NCBI GenBank assembly: GCA_963281255.1
Contig: OY725488.1
Coordinates: 496,001 to 560,000 of the forward strand
Length of the DNA stretch: 64,000 nt
From: Aphrocallistes beatrix
Lineage: Eukaryota > Porifera > Hexactinellida > Sceptrulophora > Aphrocallistidae
Reading direction: 5' to 3'
Below are positions 1-11,600 of this stretch, in pieces. The stretch's first letter is position 1. Each line of letters starts with the position of its first letter. The notes beneath the pieces are model-generated. The model saw only the letters and a list, made by a program, of their open reading frames with translations. It had not been told where the DNA came from and did not search any database. Both the position numbers and the translations under genes were made by a program.

Positions 1-256
1 TCGAGACTTGTTCAGTTGAATTGGGTCTGATCACGAGTTTACTTTTGGCAAACGATCTTCTCATCCAATCAGTGTTATAAGCTTCAAGATCATCTTGATC
101 GGTTATGATATTCCCTTCCACGATATCGCTAAGTATTTCTGTGTCCCTCTGAGTCAGTTCCTTGTGGAAGTTGAGAGTGGATGTGCTTATTTTCGCAAGT
201 CGAATTGGCGTTTGGTGTAAGCCATAATGAGTTTTGAAAAGCTTAGCTAGAATCAT
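1..256 (-). CDS. D2HGDH: D-2-hydroxyglutarate dehydrogenase, N-terminal part (cut by window edge)
   Basis: This is an uninterrupted reading frame on the minus strand from an ATG at 256 to the window edge: 85 codons, no stop. It begins MILAKLFKTHYGLHQT, then has a stretch matching the start of mitochondrial D-2-hydroxyglutarate dehydrogenase: a segment like LTQRDTEILSDIV, then YNTDWMRRS, then KLVIRPNSTEQVS, which corresponds to the family's NVDWLR...VLLRP.TSEEVS region just before the FAD-binding domain. The family oxidises D-2-hydroxyglutarate to 2-oxoglutarate in mitochondria and passes electrons to ETF. The basic, hydroxylated N-terminus fits a mitochondrial presequence. The FAD and catalytic domains lie outside the window. 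It is divergent from CFAP77, with 108 bp between the starts. The identification rests on recalled family sequence, not a search. Confidence 0.82.
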   Translation of the reverse strand, partial: MILAKLFKTHYGLHQTPIRLAKISTSTLNFHKELTQRDTEILSDIVEGNIITDQDDLEAYNTDWMRRSFAKSKLVIRPNSTEQVS

Positions 257-364
257 GAAGAACAATAAGATACGAATGAACGAGTACTGTGTTGTATTAT
301 TGGGTCAAACTTCATTTGTACTAGGAATTATTGAATTTATTTTTATCTAGAATAACAAATAGAA
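257..364. promoter_or_regulatory. short divergent intergenic region between D2HGDH and CFAP77
   Basis: Only 108 bp separate the two start codons, so promoters and 5' UTRs of both genes must lie here or overlap the genes. It is AT-rich; I see no clear TATA box in a fixed position and no recognisable factor site. Confidence 0.45.
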
Positions 365-1102
365 ATGACATCTTTCGATCCGAACCTCCATCTCGATCCT
401 GCCGCAACTCTGCACAACCCTCTACTCTCCAAAGCGGAGTTGGGCCGTCCCCGTCTAAGGTTCTTCACCCTCCCACCGGAAGGGTTCACCTATGGACGTA
501 GGAACTTCTCACAGGACGGAGGGGCGAGGGAGGCCATGCACTGGACGGGGTCCGCTCCTAAAGTTGAGTTCAGCACAACTCCTCTCCCGAAGGATTTCAT
601 CGCCCTGAACAGAGAGTCCCTGGCTGCGGGATTCACATCAGCTCCCGGACAGAGTGACTTCCGAGTTCTCCATGACATTCGCCAGAAAGATAGGCGCACT
701 CGATCTAGGACCCGCTCAGATGTACCCAAATCTGCCCCTCCCAACATGGCCTACGGCATCAGTACGCGACCGTCCACACCCATCAACGAGCTGCTCGAGT
801 ACCGCTACCAGGAGCGGTGGATGCAGAACCGACAGAAGGGACTGGTGGAGGAGTTCGAGAGGCAAGGGGAGATACGAAGGGCTCTCAAGCATGTCAACCA
901 CACCAAGACCTCACTCATGAGGAAGAAAACTCCCTCAGTGGAGTGTTATACTTACTGGCAAATGCCGCGATTTCAAAAGGCATCTTCAAAAGTGGCTTCA
1001 TTCAGGAATGTTAGTGCGAAAGAGAAAGCGTTGAAAGCTCACGAAGATGAAGCTCCTAAGCGACAGGGAATATTTGGACATGGAATTTATAAAGCTTACT
1101 GA
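365..1102 (+). CDS. CFAP77: cilia- and flagella-associated protein 77 (CFAP77-like)
   Basis: This is a single-exon gene of 245 codons from an ATG preceded by a purine-rich AGAA context. The protein is basic, without membrane segments or signal peptide, and carries short features I associate with CFAP77: an N-terminal NPLLSKAELG, GFTYGRRN, APPNMAYGISTRPSTPI in the middle and a YQERW..N helix near residue 150. In the family the protein is a microtubule inner protein of motile axonemes. It lies head-to-head with D2HGDH and upstream of IFT57, another ciliary gene, but nothing indicates co-transcription. The match is to the conserved NPLL and GxxYG blocks; the C-terminal 60 residues are less distinctive. 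Confidence 0.75.
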   Translation: MTSFDPNLHLDPAATLHNPLLSKAELGRPRLRFFTLPPEGFTYGRRNFSQDGGAREAMHWTGSAPKVEFSTTPLPKDFIALNRESLAAGFTSAPGQSDFRVLHDIRQKDRRTRSRTRSDVPKSAPPNMAYGISTRPSTPINELLEYRYQERWMQNRQKGLVEEFERQGEIRRALKHVNHTKTSLMRKKTPSVECYTYWQMPRFQKASSKVASFRNVSAKEKALKAHEDEAPKRQGIFGHGIYKAY

Positions 1103-1369
1103 GTCGATTTTAACTTATTTCTACATGGCAACCATATCTCTCATTGGTATGCATACTATACATTCCTTATATCATATTTCTGTTTAACTCCACTTATCTC
1201 TATCTACATCTCATAACAATATGGTTTGAAATATTAATATATTGAATACAAATATTGAAAAATATGAATGACATCAAGGCGCATTGTGAGATGTCTGGAT
1301 AGGTAACTCTGCTGGAGAGACCGAGGCAAACTGCTGTAATTTCTAGATTACTTCTATCATGCAGTTATT

Positions 1370-1625
1370 GGACATACCTAATTTACGGAATATTCCATTC
1401 CGGATATTATAAATGCCTAATTTACGGAGTAGAACGGAACTATTCTGCGAAATCTGAGGACCTAATTTACGGAACTTGACGGAAACGGTTCCGGAATTTT
1501 AAATGCCTAATTTACGGAATATTCCATTCCGGATATTATAAATGCCTAATTTACGGAGTATTCCGTAAATTAGGCATTTAAAATTCCGGAACCGTTCCGT
1601 CAAGTTCCGTAAATTAGGTATGTCC
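1370..1625. mobile_element. hAT-like MITE with 8-bp target duplication
   Basis: This 256-bp non-coding element starts ggacatacctaatttacgga and ends with the exact reverse complement of that sequence. It is flanked on both sides by cagttatt (1362-1369 and 1626-1633), an 8-bp target duplication typical of hAT elements. Inside, a block beginning cctaatttacgga recurs in direct orientation near 1377, 1415, 1461, 1506 and 1544. The segment 1461-1519 is an almost perfect inverted complement of 1561-1618, so the element can fold into a long hairpin. It has no open reading frame and would depend on a transposase supplied elsewhere. The superfamily call rests on target-site length alone. Confidence 0.8.
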
Positions 1626-1691
1626 CAGTTATTGTATTTATTTTCAATGTCAATTATGATATTTGAAAATTGTTTGTTAGCTTATTTCTAA

Positions 1692-3047
1692 ATGGCTGAA
1701 GAAGAAACGGTTCGGAGAGGAGATCCTGACAACCCGGGGACCTCCCACCGAGTTGTCATTCTCAGCGAGTCTATAATGGACTCACTCAAAATCTTGAATT
1801 ACGAATCTGAGTTCTGCTATCCCAACTCCTTCCTCCCCTTCACAAGACACTACTTCGCCTTCCCTGTCAACCCAGGGGAGCAGTTCCACGCCTTCTCTTG
1901 CCTCTCTGCCTTCCTTCTCAGCACCTGCGGACTCAAGTTCGACATGCCTCAGGAGTTCGACGATCCTAACAGCACGGTGGCTGGCATTGTGGAGGGACTG
2001 AAGAAGCTGGGGGCGGCTGTGGACTTTGCACCTGGTAAGCTGAAGACTGGGAATGGAGAGTTCGTGTGCTTCGTTCTCAACGAGCTGTGTACTCAGGCGC
2101 TGAAACAGACTCGGTTTACGTACAGGAAGCCTGTCATTCCTAAGAACAAGACTCAAGACGAAATGATAGAGGAAGATGACTCAGAAGTGCAAATTGAGAA
2201 GGTGAAGCTACCATTATTAGGATTTGAAATATGTGTGTTTAAATTATGTTCGGTTTCTAGGTGGAGGAAGCCATCATAGAGGAGAGGGATTCAGACGATG
2301 AGGAATTCTTGGATCTGAAAATCCATTCGCCTCGCCGAGCAATTCAAGACGCGGTTTCAACCAAACCGATCCAGCCTCAGTTCGACCCCAGTGACTGGCA
2401 GCTGGAGGTGGAGCGAGTGACTCCTTCTCTCAAAGTCCAGCTGAGCAGCTCCGTGAAGGACTGGCGGTCCCGCCTGGAGCAGATGCAGCAGTTCAAAGAA
2501 GCGATGACCTCAATCCAAGGTTTGCTCATTCGACCGCATTGATTTGCATAACATGTGAATAACTCAGCGCTTGACTGAGTTCAGTACAATTGCAGGCAGC
2601 ACCAAAGGAAAGTTGGAGAACATGCATCAGGAGCTGACTGGCATCCTAGACAAGGTCACGACTAGAGAGAAGTACATGAACATTCAGCTAGAGAATAGTT
2701 TGAAAGATCTGCGAGCTTCCAGAGAGAGACATTCAGACGTGCGACACAAGTATGACATCGGGATGCAGAGAGTTAACGAGCTGACGCAGGAGCTAAGCAG
2801 AGTTAGTGAGGAGCTGGAGGGTGTGAAAATTCGCATGGACGAGCACGGAAATAACATGACTGATGCGACGCCAGTGGTGCGCATCAAGCAGTCCCTACAG
2901 CGACTCAAGACAGAGAACACACAGATGGATCTCCGCATCGGCGTTCTGCAACACCTGCTGACTGCTTCCAAACTGAAGGAGAAGTCTCTCCTGCAGGAGG
3001 CGGCACCTGATTCGGTAGACTTCCATTCATATGAAGCTGCTTTCTAA
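1692..3047 (+). CDS. IFT57: intraflagellar transport protein 57
   Basis: Three exons (1692-2201, 2261-2519, 2596-3047) join in frame to give 406 aa. The N-terminal calponin-homology-like half carries RHYFAFPVNPGEQFHAFSCL, PQEFDDPN, and a KLKTGNGEFVCFVL block close to human KLKSGYGEHVCYVL. An acidic linker follows, then DWQLEVERVTPSLKVQL. The C-terminal half (about residues 230-400) is a long coiled coil with REKYMNIQLE and the conserved VRIKQSLQRLK...MDLRIGVLQH...KLKEKS. IFT57 is a peripheral IFT-B subunit that binds IFT20 and supports anterograde transport in cilia. Both introns are under 80 bp with GT...AG ends. Length is close to that of vertebrate IFT57. Confidence 0.95.
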
Positions 3048-3339
3048 CCCGGTAACCCAATCACTGATCTCATTATTATATACGTATATAAATTCTATGA
3101 TGATTGTACCATGGCACACGTACATCACCTGTAATATTAGCTATGATTCTAGTACTGGGTAAGAATGGGAAATGAGGATTTGTGAGATTGATACGATGCC
3201 TTTTTTGATATTATACCTCCTATGATATATATCCTTCCATCCAAGGTTCGATATAAATATTTGTACATGCGTCTTCTGCACTTTAGATTTAGATTGCAAG
3301 TTAAGTACTGACATCATATGTCTCACGGTGTATAGCTCC

Positions 3340-5476
3340 ATGCTGCTGTCTCCTGCGTCCTGCATTGCATTGAAGTGTTTTGTTTTGACTCTTTGGCTAG
3401 AAATCCCCCTCTCACTCCTCGCCCTTCCTTTGAACCAGCACTGCAGTCTCTACTCCGGAGCTCAGAATATTGAGTGTCTGACTCACTCAAGTATCGGAAC
3501 AAAACTGCGGGATAGTCCCACCCTATGGTTCATAGAGTTCTACTCTTCTTCCTGCGGGCATTGCATCTCATTCGCGCCTAAATATCAGAGACTATCTGAC
3601 CAGATTAAGTACTGGCATCTCTTCGTCAAATTAGCAGCACTAGACTGTTCTCCCTCCATCAACAGGGAAACTTGTCGTGAGTTCAAAGTTCACGCTTTTC
3701 CTTCATTCGAATGGCAACCACCTCTCTCAGGTGTCGCTGGCAACAAGGTGTCTATACCACGTAGAGACGTGCCAACTATCACAAACATCATCATAGACCT
3801 AATTATTGAGAATCGGAACAAATACAGCGAACAACTCAGTCGATATATCCAGCAGTTACAGGAGACGGTACACTGCGACACTCAGCTCGACACTCTGCTT
3901 GAAGATAACGCGACCGCTTCCCTGATCCTAATCGTGGAGAATGGAGGCTCTTATACTGGGAAGCAGATCCTACTCGACGTAGCTGAGAACATGTTAGAAA
4001 GAACTGACTTGATGGTTCGTTAAGATTGACCTAATAAGCTACTGATTGGTAGATGCCCATTTTCCAGCTGTTTTTCATTTAATTCAGATAAGGCGGCTGG
4101 AAGTCTCAGAGGGTGCCGATTGTTCTCTGTTACCTTCCCCTATGGCGCAGAGCGAACTCCCGCAATTGGTATTCTTTAAAGGCAGCTCAACTGTGCTTCA
4201 GTACAAATCCCGGGTTGATGACGTCAGAACTCACTACTCAGCTGTCATCTCACACCTTGTGACGTCATCGCAAGACATCGCATTGCTGTCGGAATCTGAG
4301 CTAGAGGAGTTGGTTCTGCATATACCCAGGGGTGCAATACCAGAAGAGTCCGGTGCTGATTTGAGAGAAGCGCAAGGGGAAGTGGTGTTCAATCGCATCA
4401 GACACGGATTCACTGTCTCTGATCTCATCAACGCTGTCAGCTATAGTCTGAGATCAGAAGTGTCGCTGAAGGAGGAGATAGCTGGCGATGACATTCCCGC
4501 GATAATCGCCTACTTAGAACTATTGCAGCACTTCTTACCGCAGGTGTGAATAGGTATTCTCTATTCATTATTAATTTAAAGATGTCGAGATTTAAACTGG
4601 GATTTGTATAGGTACACTACAAGACGCGTTCTTCCCTTTCTTCTCTCATTGAAAAACTGTCTGTTTTTACAAGTTCCCCCAACCACGTGGTATCCCACTC
4701 TATCACTGGGAGGCACTGGGACCTCATGGTGTTGCAAGAACTTGACAGTTCCGTGTTTCCGGCCAATCCGCGGTGGGTGGGCTGCCGGGGCACTAAGCCC
4801 TATTTGAGAGGGTACACCTGCGGGGTTTGGGTCTTGTTCCATGTCTTTCTCACCCACGCCGCTCTGGAGTCAGCTGAGAAAAGTGAGGAGGAGAGAGCTG
4901 GGATGCTTAATCCTGTCAAAGTTGCGATTATATTCAGAGATTATGTGGTGCGGTTTTTCTCTTGTGCAGACTGCAAGATACACTTCAGGAAGATGTCTAA
5001 GCATCTGGAGAAGGATATCCACACGGACAGAGAAGCTGTCCTATGGTTCTGGTCTGCTCATAATAAGGTGGGGATTTGCTTAAATAACTTAGCCTTTGTC
5101 TTGTTTCATTGAATGTGTTTAGATAAATGAACGATTGAAAGACGATCCTAGTGTGGACTCGACTGCTCCCAAAGTACAATTTCCTTCTCAAGAACTGTGT
5201 CCAACTTGTCGATTCACATCTCCCATCCTCAATCCAAGCCACGAGGTATTCTCTCTCCACGGGGTTACCTGGAACACCACAGAAGTCTATCATTTCTTGC
5301 TGAGGTATTACGACAGGCGAAGGAAAGCGGAGACAATATCAAACGAAATCGAGGATAGACACTTGTTTCCAGTTTGTTATATTGTTTATGGTTTTGTAGG
5401 TTTATTTCTTTTAATGTTAGTTCGTAGGATCTACCGACGACGTAAGAAGATTATAAATAGATTTAAACAATTCTAA
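3340..5476 (+). CDS. QSOX1: quiescin sulfhydryl oxidase (QSOX)
   Basis: Four exons (3340-4014, 4088-4543, 4612-5067, 5123-5476) give 646 aa. I take the ATG at 3340 because the frame upstream has no ATG. A signal peptide is followed by a thioredoxin domain with the redox motif FYSSSCGHCISFAP. Exon 2 covers the second, redox-silent thioredoxin-like region. The Erv/ALR domain in exons 3-4 has WVGCRGTKPYLRGYTCGVWVLFH, the FAD-proximal FFSCADCKIHF, the WFWSAHNK helix and a last CPTC pair. A single membrane segment (residues about 615-635) and a short basic tail follow, as in long QSOX forms. The enzyme oxidises thiols of secretory proteins, making disulfides and H2O2. Which vertebrate paralogue it corresponds to is not decidable. 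Confidence 0.94.
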
Positions 5477-5677
5477 GTTTAGATTTGTCTGGAATATAAT
5501 TTTGTTTATATCATCAGTTCATGACAGTTACAACTTCTTTGTTCTTATATCCATGGTCCTTTAACCAATAGTTAGATAAGTACGACACAGATTTAATTAC
5601 TAGTTTCTTAAGACATATTCGTTTTATTGTCATTGGTTAGAATCTTATTCCACAGCATACTCCACTTGTTATGAACC

Positions 5678-6693
5678 ATGGCATCCTCCTCTCCTCCAGA
5701 CGAATTCTTCTCTAAAGAATCTGCTCCTTCTAACCTAGACGAATCCTTGACTCGCACGACTGAGTTCATTCGGTTCCAAGGTAAAGCGGATCGAATGCTC
5801 TGTCTGGTTACGTCCGGGGGTACCATGGTCCCTCTTGAGAAAAACACTGTCCGGTTTATAGATAACTTTAGTAAAGGTACAAGGGGTGCTTCTTCTGCTG
5901 AATACTTCCTCAAGCAAGGATACGCTGTCATTTTTCTTTCACGGAAATACTCTTTACAGCCTTTCATGCGGAATTTCTCACTTGAATATTTGGTAGATGG
6001 AATGAGTCAAGGGAAAGTGTCAGATGGTCGAGTCGATATAGACTTGGGAGAAAATAGCAAACGACTGCACGAACTACTGAAACAATACAAACAAGTGAGA
6101 TCACATGTATTACTATATTTGAGCATGAGAAACAGTAATTAATATTTGTAAAATCGTCATAGGTGAAAGAACAACAACTTCTCTTAACAATTACTTACAC
6201 ATCTCTATCAGATTACCTTTTTCTTCTGCGCGGAATATCACAGCTCCTCGCGGTGTGTGGCAGGCGTGCTTTAATTTATCTAGCCGCAGCAGTCTCTGAT
6301 TTCTTCGTCCCCGGGTCTGAAATCTCAGAGCACAAGATTCAGTCCAGAGAAGTTAAGAACCTTACTTTAGAACTCTCGCCTACTCCCAAAGTCCTGCCCA
6401 TCCTATCCAGCAGCTGGTCTCCACTCGCGCTTATTGTCACATTTAAACTAGAGACTGACCCTGCTTTGATCATGACTAAAGTTAAGAATGCGTTTAAAGA
6501 CACGGGTCCTAACCACAGAGTGGTAGTTGCCAACTTGCTTAAAGAGATTAGGCACAGAGTGAAGCTAGTGTTTGCACGAGACAGAGATGTGAAGGAGATT
6601 GCTATTAGTCCGGACAGCGTGACAGAGATCGAAGAGGTGATTATTAAAGAATTGAAAGAAGTTCATTTGGAGTATATCGCCGAAGCCCAATAA
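5678..6693 (+). CDS. PPCS: phosphopantothenate-cysteine ligase
   Basis: Two exons (5678-6094, 6163-6693) give 315 aa, close to the family's usual length. The protein shows the nucleotide-binding LVTSGGTMVPLEKNTVRFIDNFSKGTRGASSAEYFL, the catalytic-face YLAAAVSDFFVP followed by EHKIQS, and FKLETDPALI near residue 240. It condenses 4'-phosphopantothenate with cysteine in coenzyme A synthesis in the cytosol. The intron is 68 bp. The start at 5678 (ACCATGG context) is preferred over an out-of-frame ATG at 5671. Confidence 0.95.
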
Positions 6694-7574
6694 GTCCCAT
6701 AACTCGTTCACACAGTAGGCTTAGCAATTAATTGCCAGCTTTTTAAACCATCCAAAAAAAAGCATTTCGATATCTTCCAAAATTTCCTTTTTTAACCCAA
6801 GTCCTGTTTCCAAGCACGCTTTCATAATTTTATTTCACTAGAGTGAAGTGGAGTAGCATCCATACAGGGCATATTTGAATACGTGTATTATTAAAATATG
6901 TTTACTCATATTTCCCATATACTATGTAGTATTGATTGATAAAACTAACGCTTTCCATTTCATCTTAGGGATAATATTATATTAATAAATCTCCGGCCAA
7001 ATTTGTGTATGCCGAATTTTTAATAGTTGAACCAATTTATTTCCTAACTTCAGTTATACATAATTAATTAATAGAGGTGTTACAGTGTACAACCAAATGT
7101 GCAATAGCAGAGACATTACTTTAATATCAATTATAACTTTTTAAACTTTAAACTAAAATTTGGGGAAGTTGCCCTGTTCTGTTGGATACAGATGCCAATT
7201 TAGTTCATAGGGATATTTTTATCCCAGATATTCAATCTCAGCAATTACCTCCCAAGAGGAGTGGTTAAACTATGATTGATCATGATGGAATTTATTTTAG
7301 TTATTCTATTTAAATCTTGGGATATTTACCTGATTCGTAAGACAGATAAGTTTCTCGTGCAGTGATTTCAGGGAAGAATACCTATGGCATGTCTGTTGGC
7401 TATAATTATTATTCACTATGCATTTGATGTGTAAATTTTAGGGGAACTTACCTTACAAACAATGAACTAACCAAAATCTAATTAATTCTGTTTGCTGTTT
7501 TAACAGATATCATAAACTCCAGTACAGTTATCCGATTATCAATTCGATGATTTTATTTGTTATTGGTTTCAGCC
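6694..7574. other. intergenic, no gene seen
   Basis: About 880 bp of AT-rich sequence between PPCS and TMED10. No reading frame with homology, no repeat structure and no RNA gene that I can recognise. It presumably holds the PPCS 3' UTR and the TMED10 promoter and 5' UTR. Confidence 0.5.
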
Positions 7575-8278
7575 ATGGGGTTCCATGTTCGTTGGAAGTT
7601 AGCACTCTCATTAGCATTAGTAATCTCCCTCACACCCTACACACACTCGATAAACTTCGATCTCACTCCTGGAGATAAGAAATGCCTGAGAGAAGAAGTC
7701 CACAAGGATGATATAGTGGCAGGAGAGTTCAAAATATACAGGGATCAAGTAAATATACCTGTGACGGTGCGAGTGACAGATATAAGAGAGCAAACTCTCT
7801 ACACCAAAGATGATGCTTCGGAAGGGAAGTTTGGATTTACTCTAGACTACTCAGGCCAGTACTCAGTCTGTTTTCACTCAATGTCTGCTCCTTCTAACCT
7901 CCAATCGAATTCAATTCAGGTTGGTAATTTGTTTAAATATGCAATGCTAAATTAACGATCATTATGGAGTGTGTATTGTAGGTTGAACTGAAACTTGCAC
8001 ATGGAGTTGATACGAAGGATTATAAGGATATAATCGACGCAGAACAGCTTAAACCTCTAGAGGCTCAGCTTAGGAGGTTAGAAGATTTAGCGAATGAGAT
8101 CGTGCAAGATTTCGCGTACATGCGGAAGAGGGAGGAAGAAATGCGCGACACAAATGAGTCAACTAACTCTCGTGTCCTTTATTTCAGCATTTTCTCGATG
8201 GGCTGCTTACTAAGCCTGGCAGTGTGGCAACTATTCTACTTACGGAGATATTTCAAAGCGAAGAAATTAATCGACTAG
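7575..8278 (+). CDS. TMED10: p24 family cargo receptor, TMED10-like
   Basis: Two exons (7575-7919, 7982-8278; 62-bp intron) encode 213 aa. A signal peptide (residues 1-26) precedes a GOLD domain with [17 protein letters not shown] and two cysteines (KKC..., YSVCF) that would pair. A coiled-coil neck follows, containing [13 protein letters not shown] and the nearly invariant [19 protein letters not shown]. One transmembrane helix ends in a short cytosolic tail [13 protein letters not shown] with an aromatic pair site and a dilysine-type signal. p24 delta/TMED10 proteins cycle between ER and Golgi in COPI and COPII vesicles. The ATG at 7575 is the first in frame. Confidence 0.95.
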
Positions 8279-8620
8279 AGAGCAGATTGTAGTTGCTGGT
8301 AGAGCACGATACAAGGTGCTGATGTACCATATTTTCATAGCTATATACTAAACTAGGAAATAAACAATATTAAATCTGCGTGAATGAGTAATGCGATTTT
8401 GTCAATCCCTGCCAATTCCCATTCAAGTACTGATTAATTCCATTTAAGGTAATCTGAAACATTTCACAATTCTTAATTGATATTGGATACATTCATTATC
8501 TTCTAAACAACTCTATTTTAAGTTTCAAATTAGTTCACTTTCTAAGTCTCTTTGAAATCAGATCCCTTTATGGCTGTCAGAATCTGTCCGGGTAACTAAT
8601 TGAGGCTGGTAGGTTCATTC
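8279..8620. other. intergenic, no gene seen
   Basis: About 340 bp between TMED10 and PIGO, AT-rich, with no supported coding or structured element. A candidate AATAAA-like signal (aggaaataaac) lies near 8360 for TMED10. Confidence 0.45.
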
Positions 8621-11600
8621 ATGAAAAACTCACACATGAGACCATTTCTTCTCTCTACTGGTCTCTACTTCATTCTGATACCAGCTATCGGACTACTCAT
8701 TTTCACCAGCGGATTCTTCCTAACCAGGGTTGGAATTGAGAAAAAGAGCCCCACTGTAATTCCTCTCAATCCAGATTCTAATGCGGATGGAGTGATCAGT
8801 TTTGATGGATTTGCTCGATTTCATCGAGTCGTGATTCTGCTAATCGATGCATTGAGATATGATTTTGTGAAACACTCTTCTCAAGATTCTCATAATCTCA
8901 AACCCTACCATAACCACATGAAGACAGTACATCACCTCACCAGCAAATATCCTGACAGAGCCAAGCTCTTCAAGTAAGTAGAATTACAACGATCTTTAAG
9001 TGGATGAGTTCAAAGAATAATTGAGTGGTGTATACTTGATATTGCATATGTACGTATGACATGGGACGATTGGGATCTATTTTGCCTGAATAATAGCCGT
9101 ACATCATAATTATAATATGCATGATAATGTCTGCGAGACAATTGGTGGTTTAGCAATTAATTCATAAATGGCCAATCAACACATCTCTAAATTCTGATTT
9201 GGGAAATTTGCACAGTAATGTTAATTTTAGATTGACGCGTTTCTATAGATTTGTAGCAGATCCGCCTACTACGACAATGCAACGGATCAAAGGTCTGACC
9301 ACAGGAAGTTTACCCACTTTTGTGGATCAGACAAGTAACTTCAACAGTCCTAGCATTACGGAAGATACTATATTGCATCAGTTATCATTAGCAGGTAGAA
9401 AGACATTATTCGCAGGTGATGACACCTGGATGGACTTATTCCCCGGTAATCATTAATTACTCAATCTGCAATTAAGTACTGACAATTATATTTGTGCTTC
9501 GTTTAGAATCGTTTTCAGAAGCACATCCCTATCCTAGCTTTAACGTGAAAGATCTGCATACAGTGGACGAGGGGGTAGTTAGGCATTTGTTCCCCTTCTT
9601 AGCTCGGAGGGACTGGAGTCTCATCATTGGACACTTTCTTGGAGTGGACCATTGTGGACATATTTACGGACCTGATCATTCTACCATGAAAGATAAGCTG
9701 ATACAGCTGGATAGTGTGATCAAGTGAGAGAATGTTGAATTGGTGTCTGACTACGATCTCTCAGTATGTTTTATCCTGTGGATCAGTTCTGTAGTTGAGC
9801 TCTTGTCCGATGACACCCTCCTGGTTGTGATGGGGGATCACGGGATGACAGAGACAGGTGATCACGGGGGAGACACGTGGAATGAAACTCATGCTGCCCT
9901 CTTCGTCTACTCACCTCGTTCTATCTTTCCTCCCGGCACCTCTCCGTATCCTCTCATCTCTTCCCTTCTCTCAGACTCTGTCTCCCAGAAAAATATTGTC
10001 CCCACTCTCTCCCTCTTACTTGGCCTTCCTATCCCGTATTCAAACTTGGGTCATCTGATCCCTGAACTGTTCTTGGTAGAAAATTCTGATTCTAATGCAT
10101 CGCTCCATTTTTTGTCGCAAGCACTGCTAGTCAACTGTCTTCAGGTGTGGAGGTACCTCAAACACTATTCTCTGCTATCGAATGACATTCCACGTAATGA
10201 CATGACGTCACTGCAAGTTGATATGGATGCTATAATTTCATTGTCTCAAATAAATGCTACAAACGATTTGTTGGGATTAATTAATAGAAGTATTGGATTT
10301 CTAAAGCGATCAGAATCAATTTGTCACTCAATATGGGCAAAATTTAACATAAACAAGATGTCGATAGGGATTGTTGTTATGACGATATCTGTATGCTTGC
10401 AAATTTACCATCTTCTTGCCTCGCACCTGCAAGTCACTTCTTACTTCAGCAAATGTATTCTGGCAACAGCCTCAATGCTTTCTTCAATAATTGGCTCAGT
10501 GTTGTCTATTTCCTTAACTACAGGGAATTTTGTGAACGTGTCGTTTTTTCAAATGACTCTGCTATTTCTAGGAATCAGTGTAATTTTCATTTTAATGATG
10601 GTATACATAATCCTAGTTAAAGGGCGTTTTGTCTGGAATCTGTTCAAGGAATACCTGCCATTCAGAAGTTTACTTCCTATCTTTCTTATAATTCTATCCA
10701 CCTGCAGTCTTTTCTCGAACAGTTACATAATTAGGGAGGATTCACGGATTGAATTCCTGCTGCAAACATATAATTGCATCTTGATGGTTAAAAGTTTATC
10801 AGAATGGTATGCACAATCCAGAAATACGCATTATTCAAGTACGAGACTCCTCCCTAACATTCTTAAGTCTGCCTTGTTACTCTTGCTGATGAGAGCTACC
10901 AGGTATTTTCATGTATGCCGTCCTGAGCAATCTCCATGTGAATCATCTTACCTGTCTCTACCTCTTCTTAACCTTGCAGAAAAGTCCTTCATCGGAGCCG
11001 TGCTGAGATTCTCTTTATCAACGCTGTCTCTTATTCTCCCAACCGCTTACATTATTAAAAAGTATAGACTTTATTCGAACAAGTTTTATTCTCATGGACT
11101 CGTAGCTATATCTGTCCTTATAATCACGTTTTGGCTTACAAAAATATTTCCAGAACCTCCAATACCTCCTAGCTATCTCGGTCTCTATTACACTTCCAGT
11201 CCTCGCATCATCTATCTAATCTCACTTTGCTTACTGTTTTATGCGATTCGGAATGTATGGCATTCTAAATCATCTTCACAGTTTACATTGGAGTATTCCT
11301 GCGTTTCTAGTGTCGTATGGCTCCTCTGTTGTTTGCTAGTAGGAGATGGAATGGTGCCTTCTCTCGCTCTCCTCCTGACTTATCTGATGCTTCTCTCTAA
11401 TCTTACTTCGGGTAAGTTCACCTTCTTTTATTCTGTTCTATTCTAGTCACAAATCTGAGACTGTATCCATATTCACAAATATCGCTTCATCATCGCATTG
11501 TTAATAAAGTGTCGAGAATTTCATTGTTAAACTTTAATTAATTTAGAATCGAACGTTGAACTCTTTGGCTTGATCGAAATTAATTAAAGTTAATTAATCT

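Noticed and set aside
3328..8278. Operon or trans-spliced polycistron of IFT57, QSOX, PPCS, TMED10
   Set aside because: Genes are on one strand with gaps of 0.2-0.9 kb, but each has its own start context and no spliced-leader acceptor pattern or shared function is evident.
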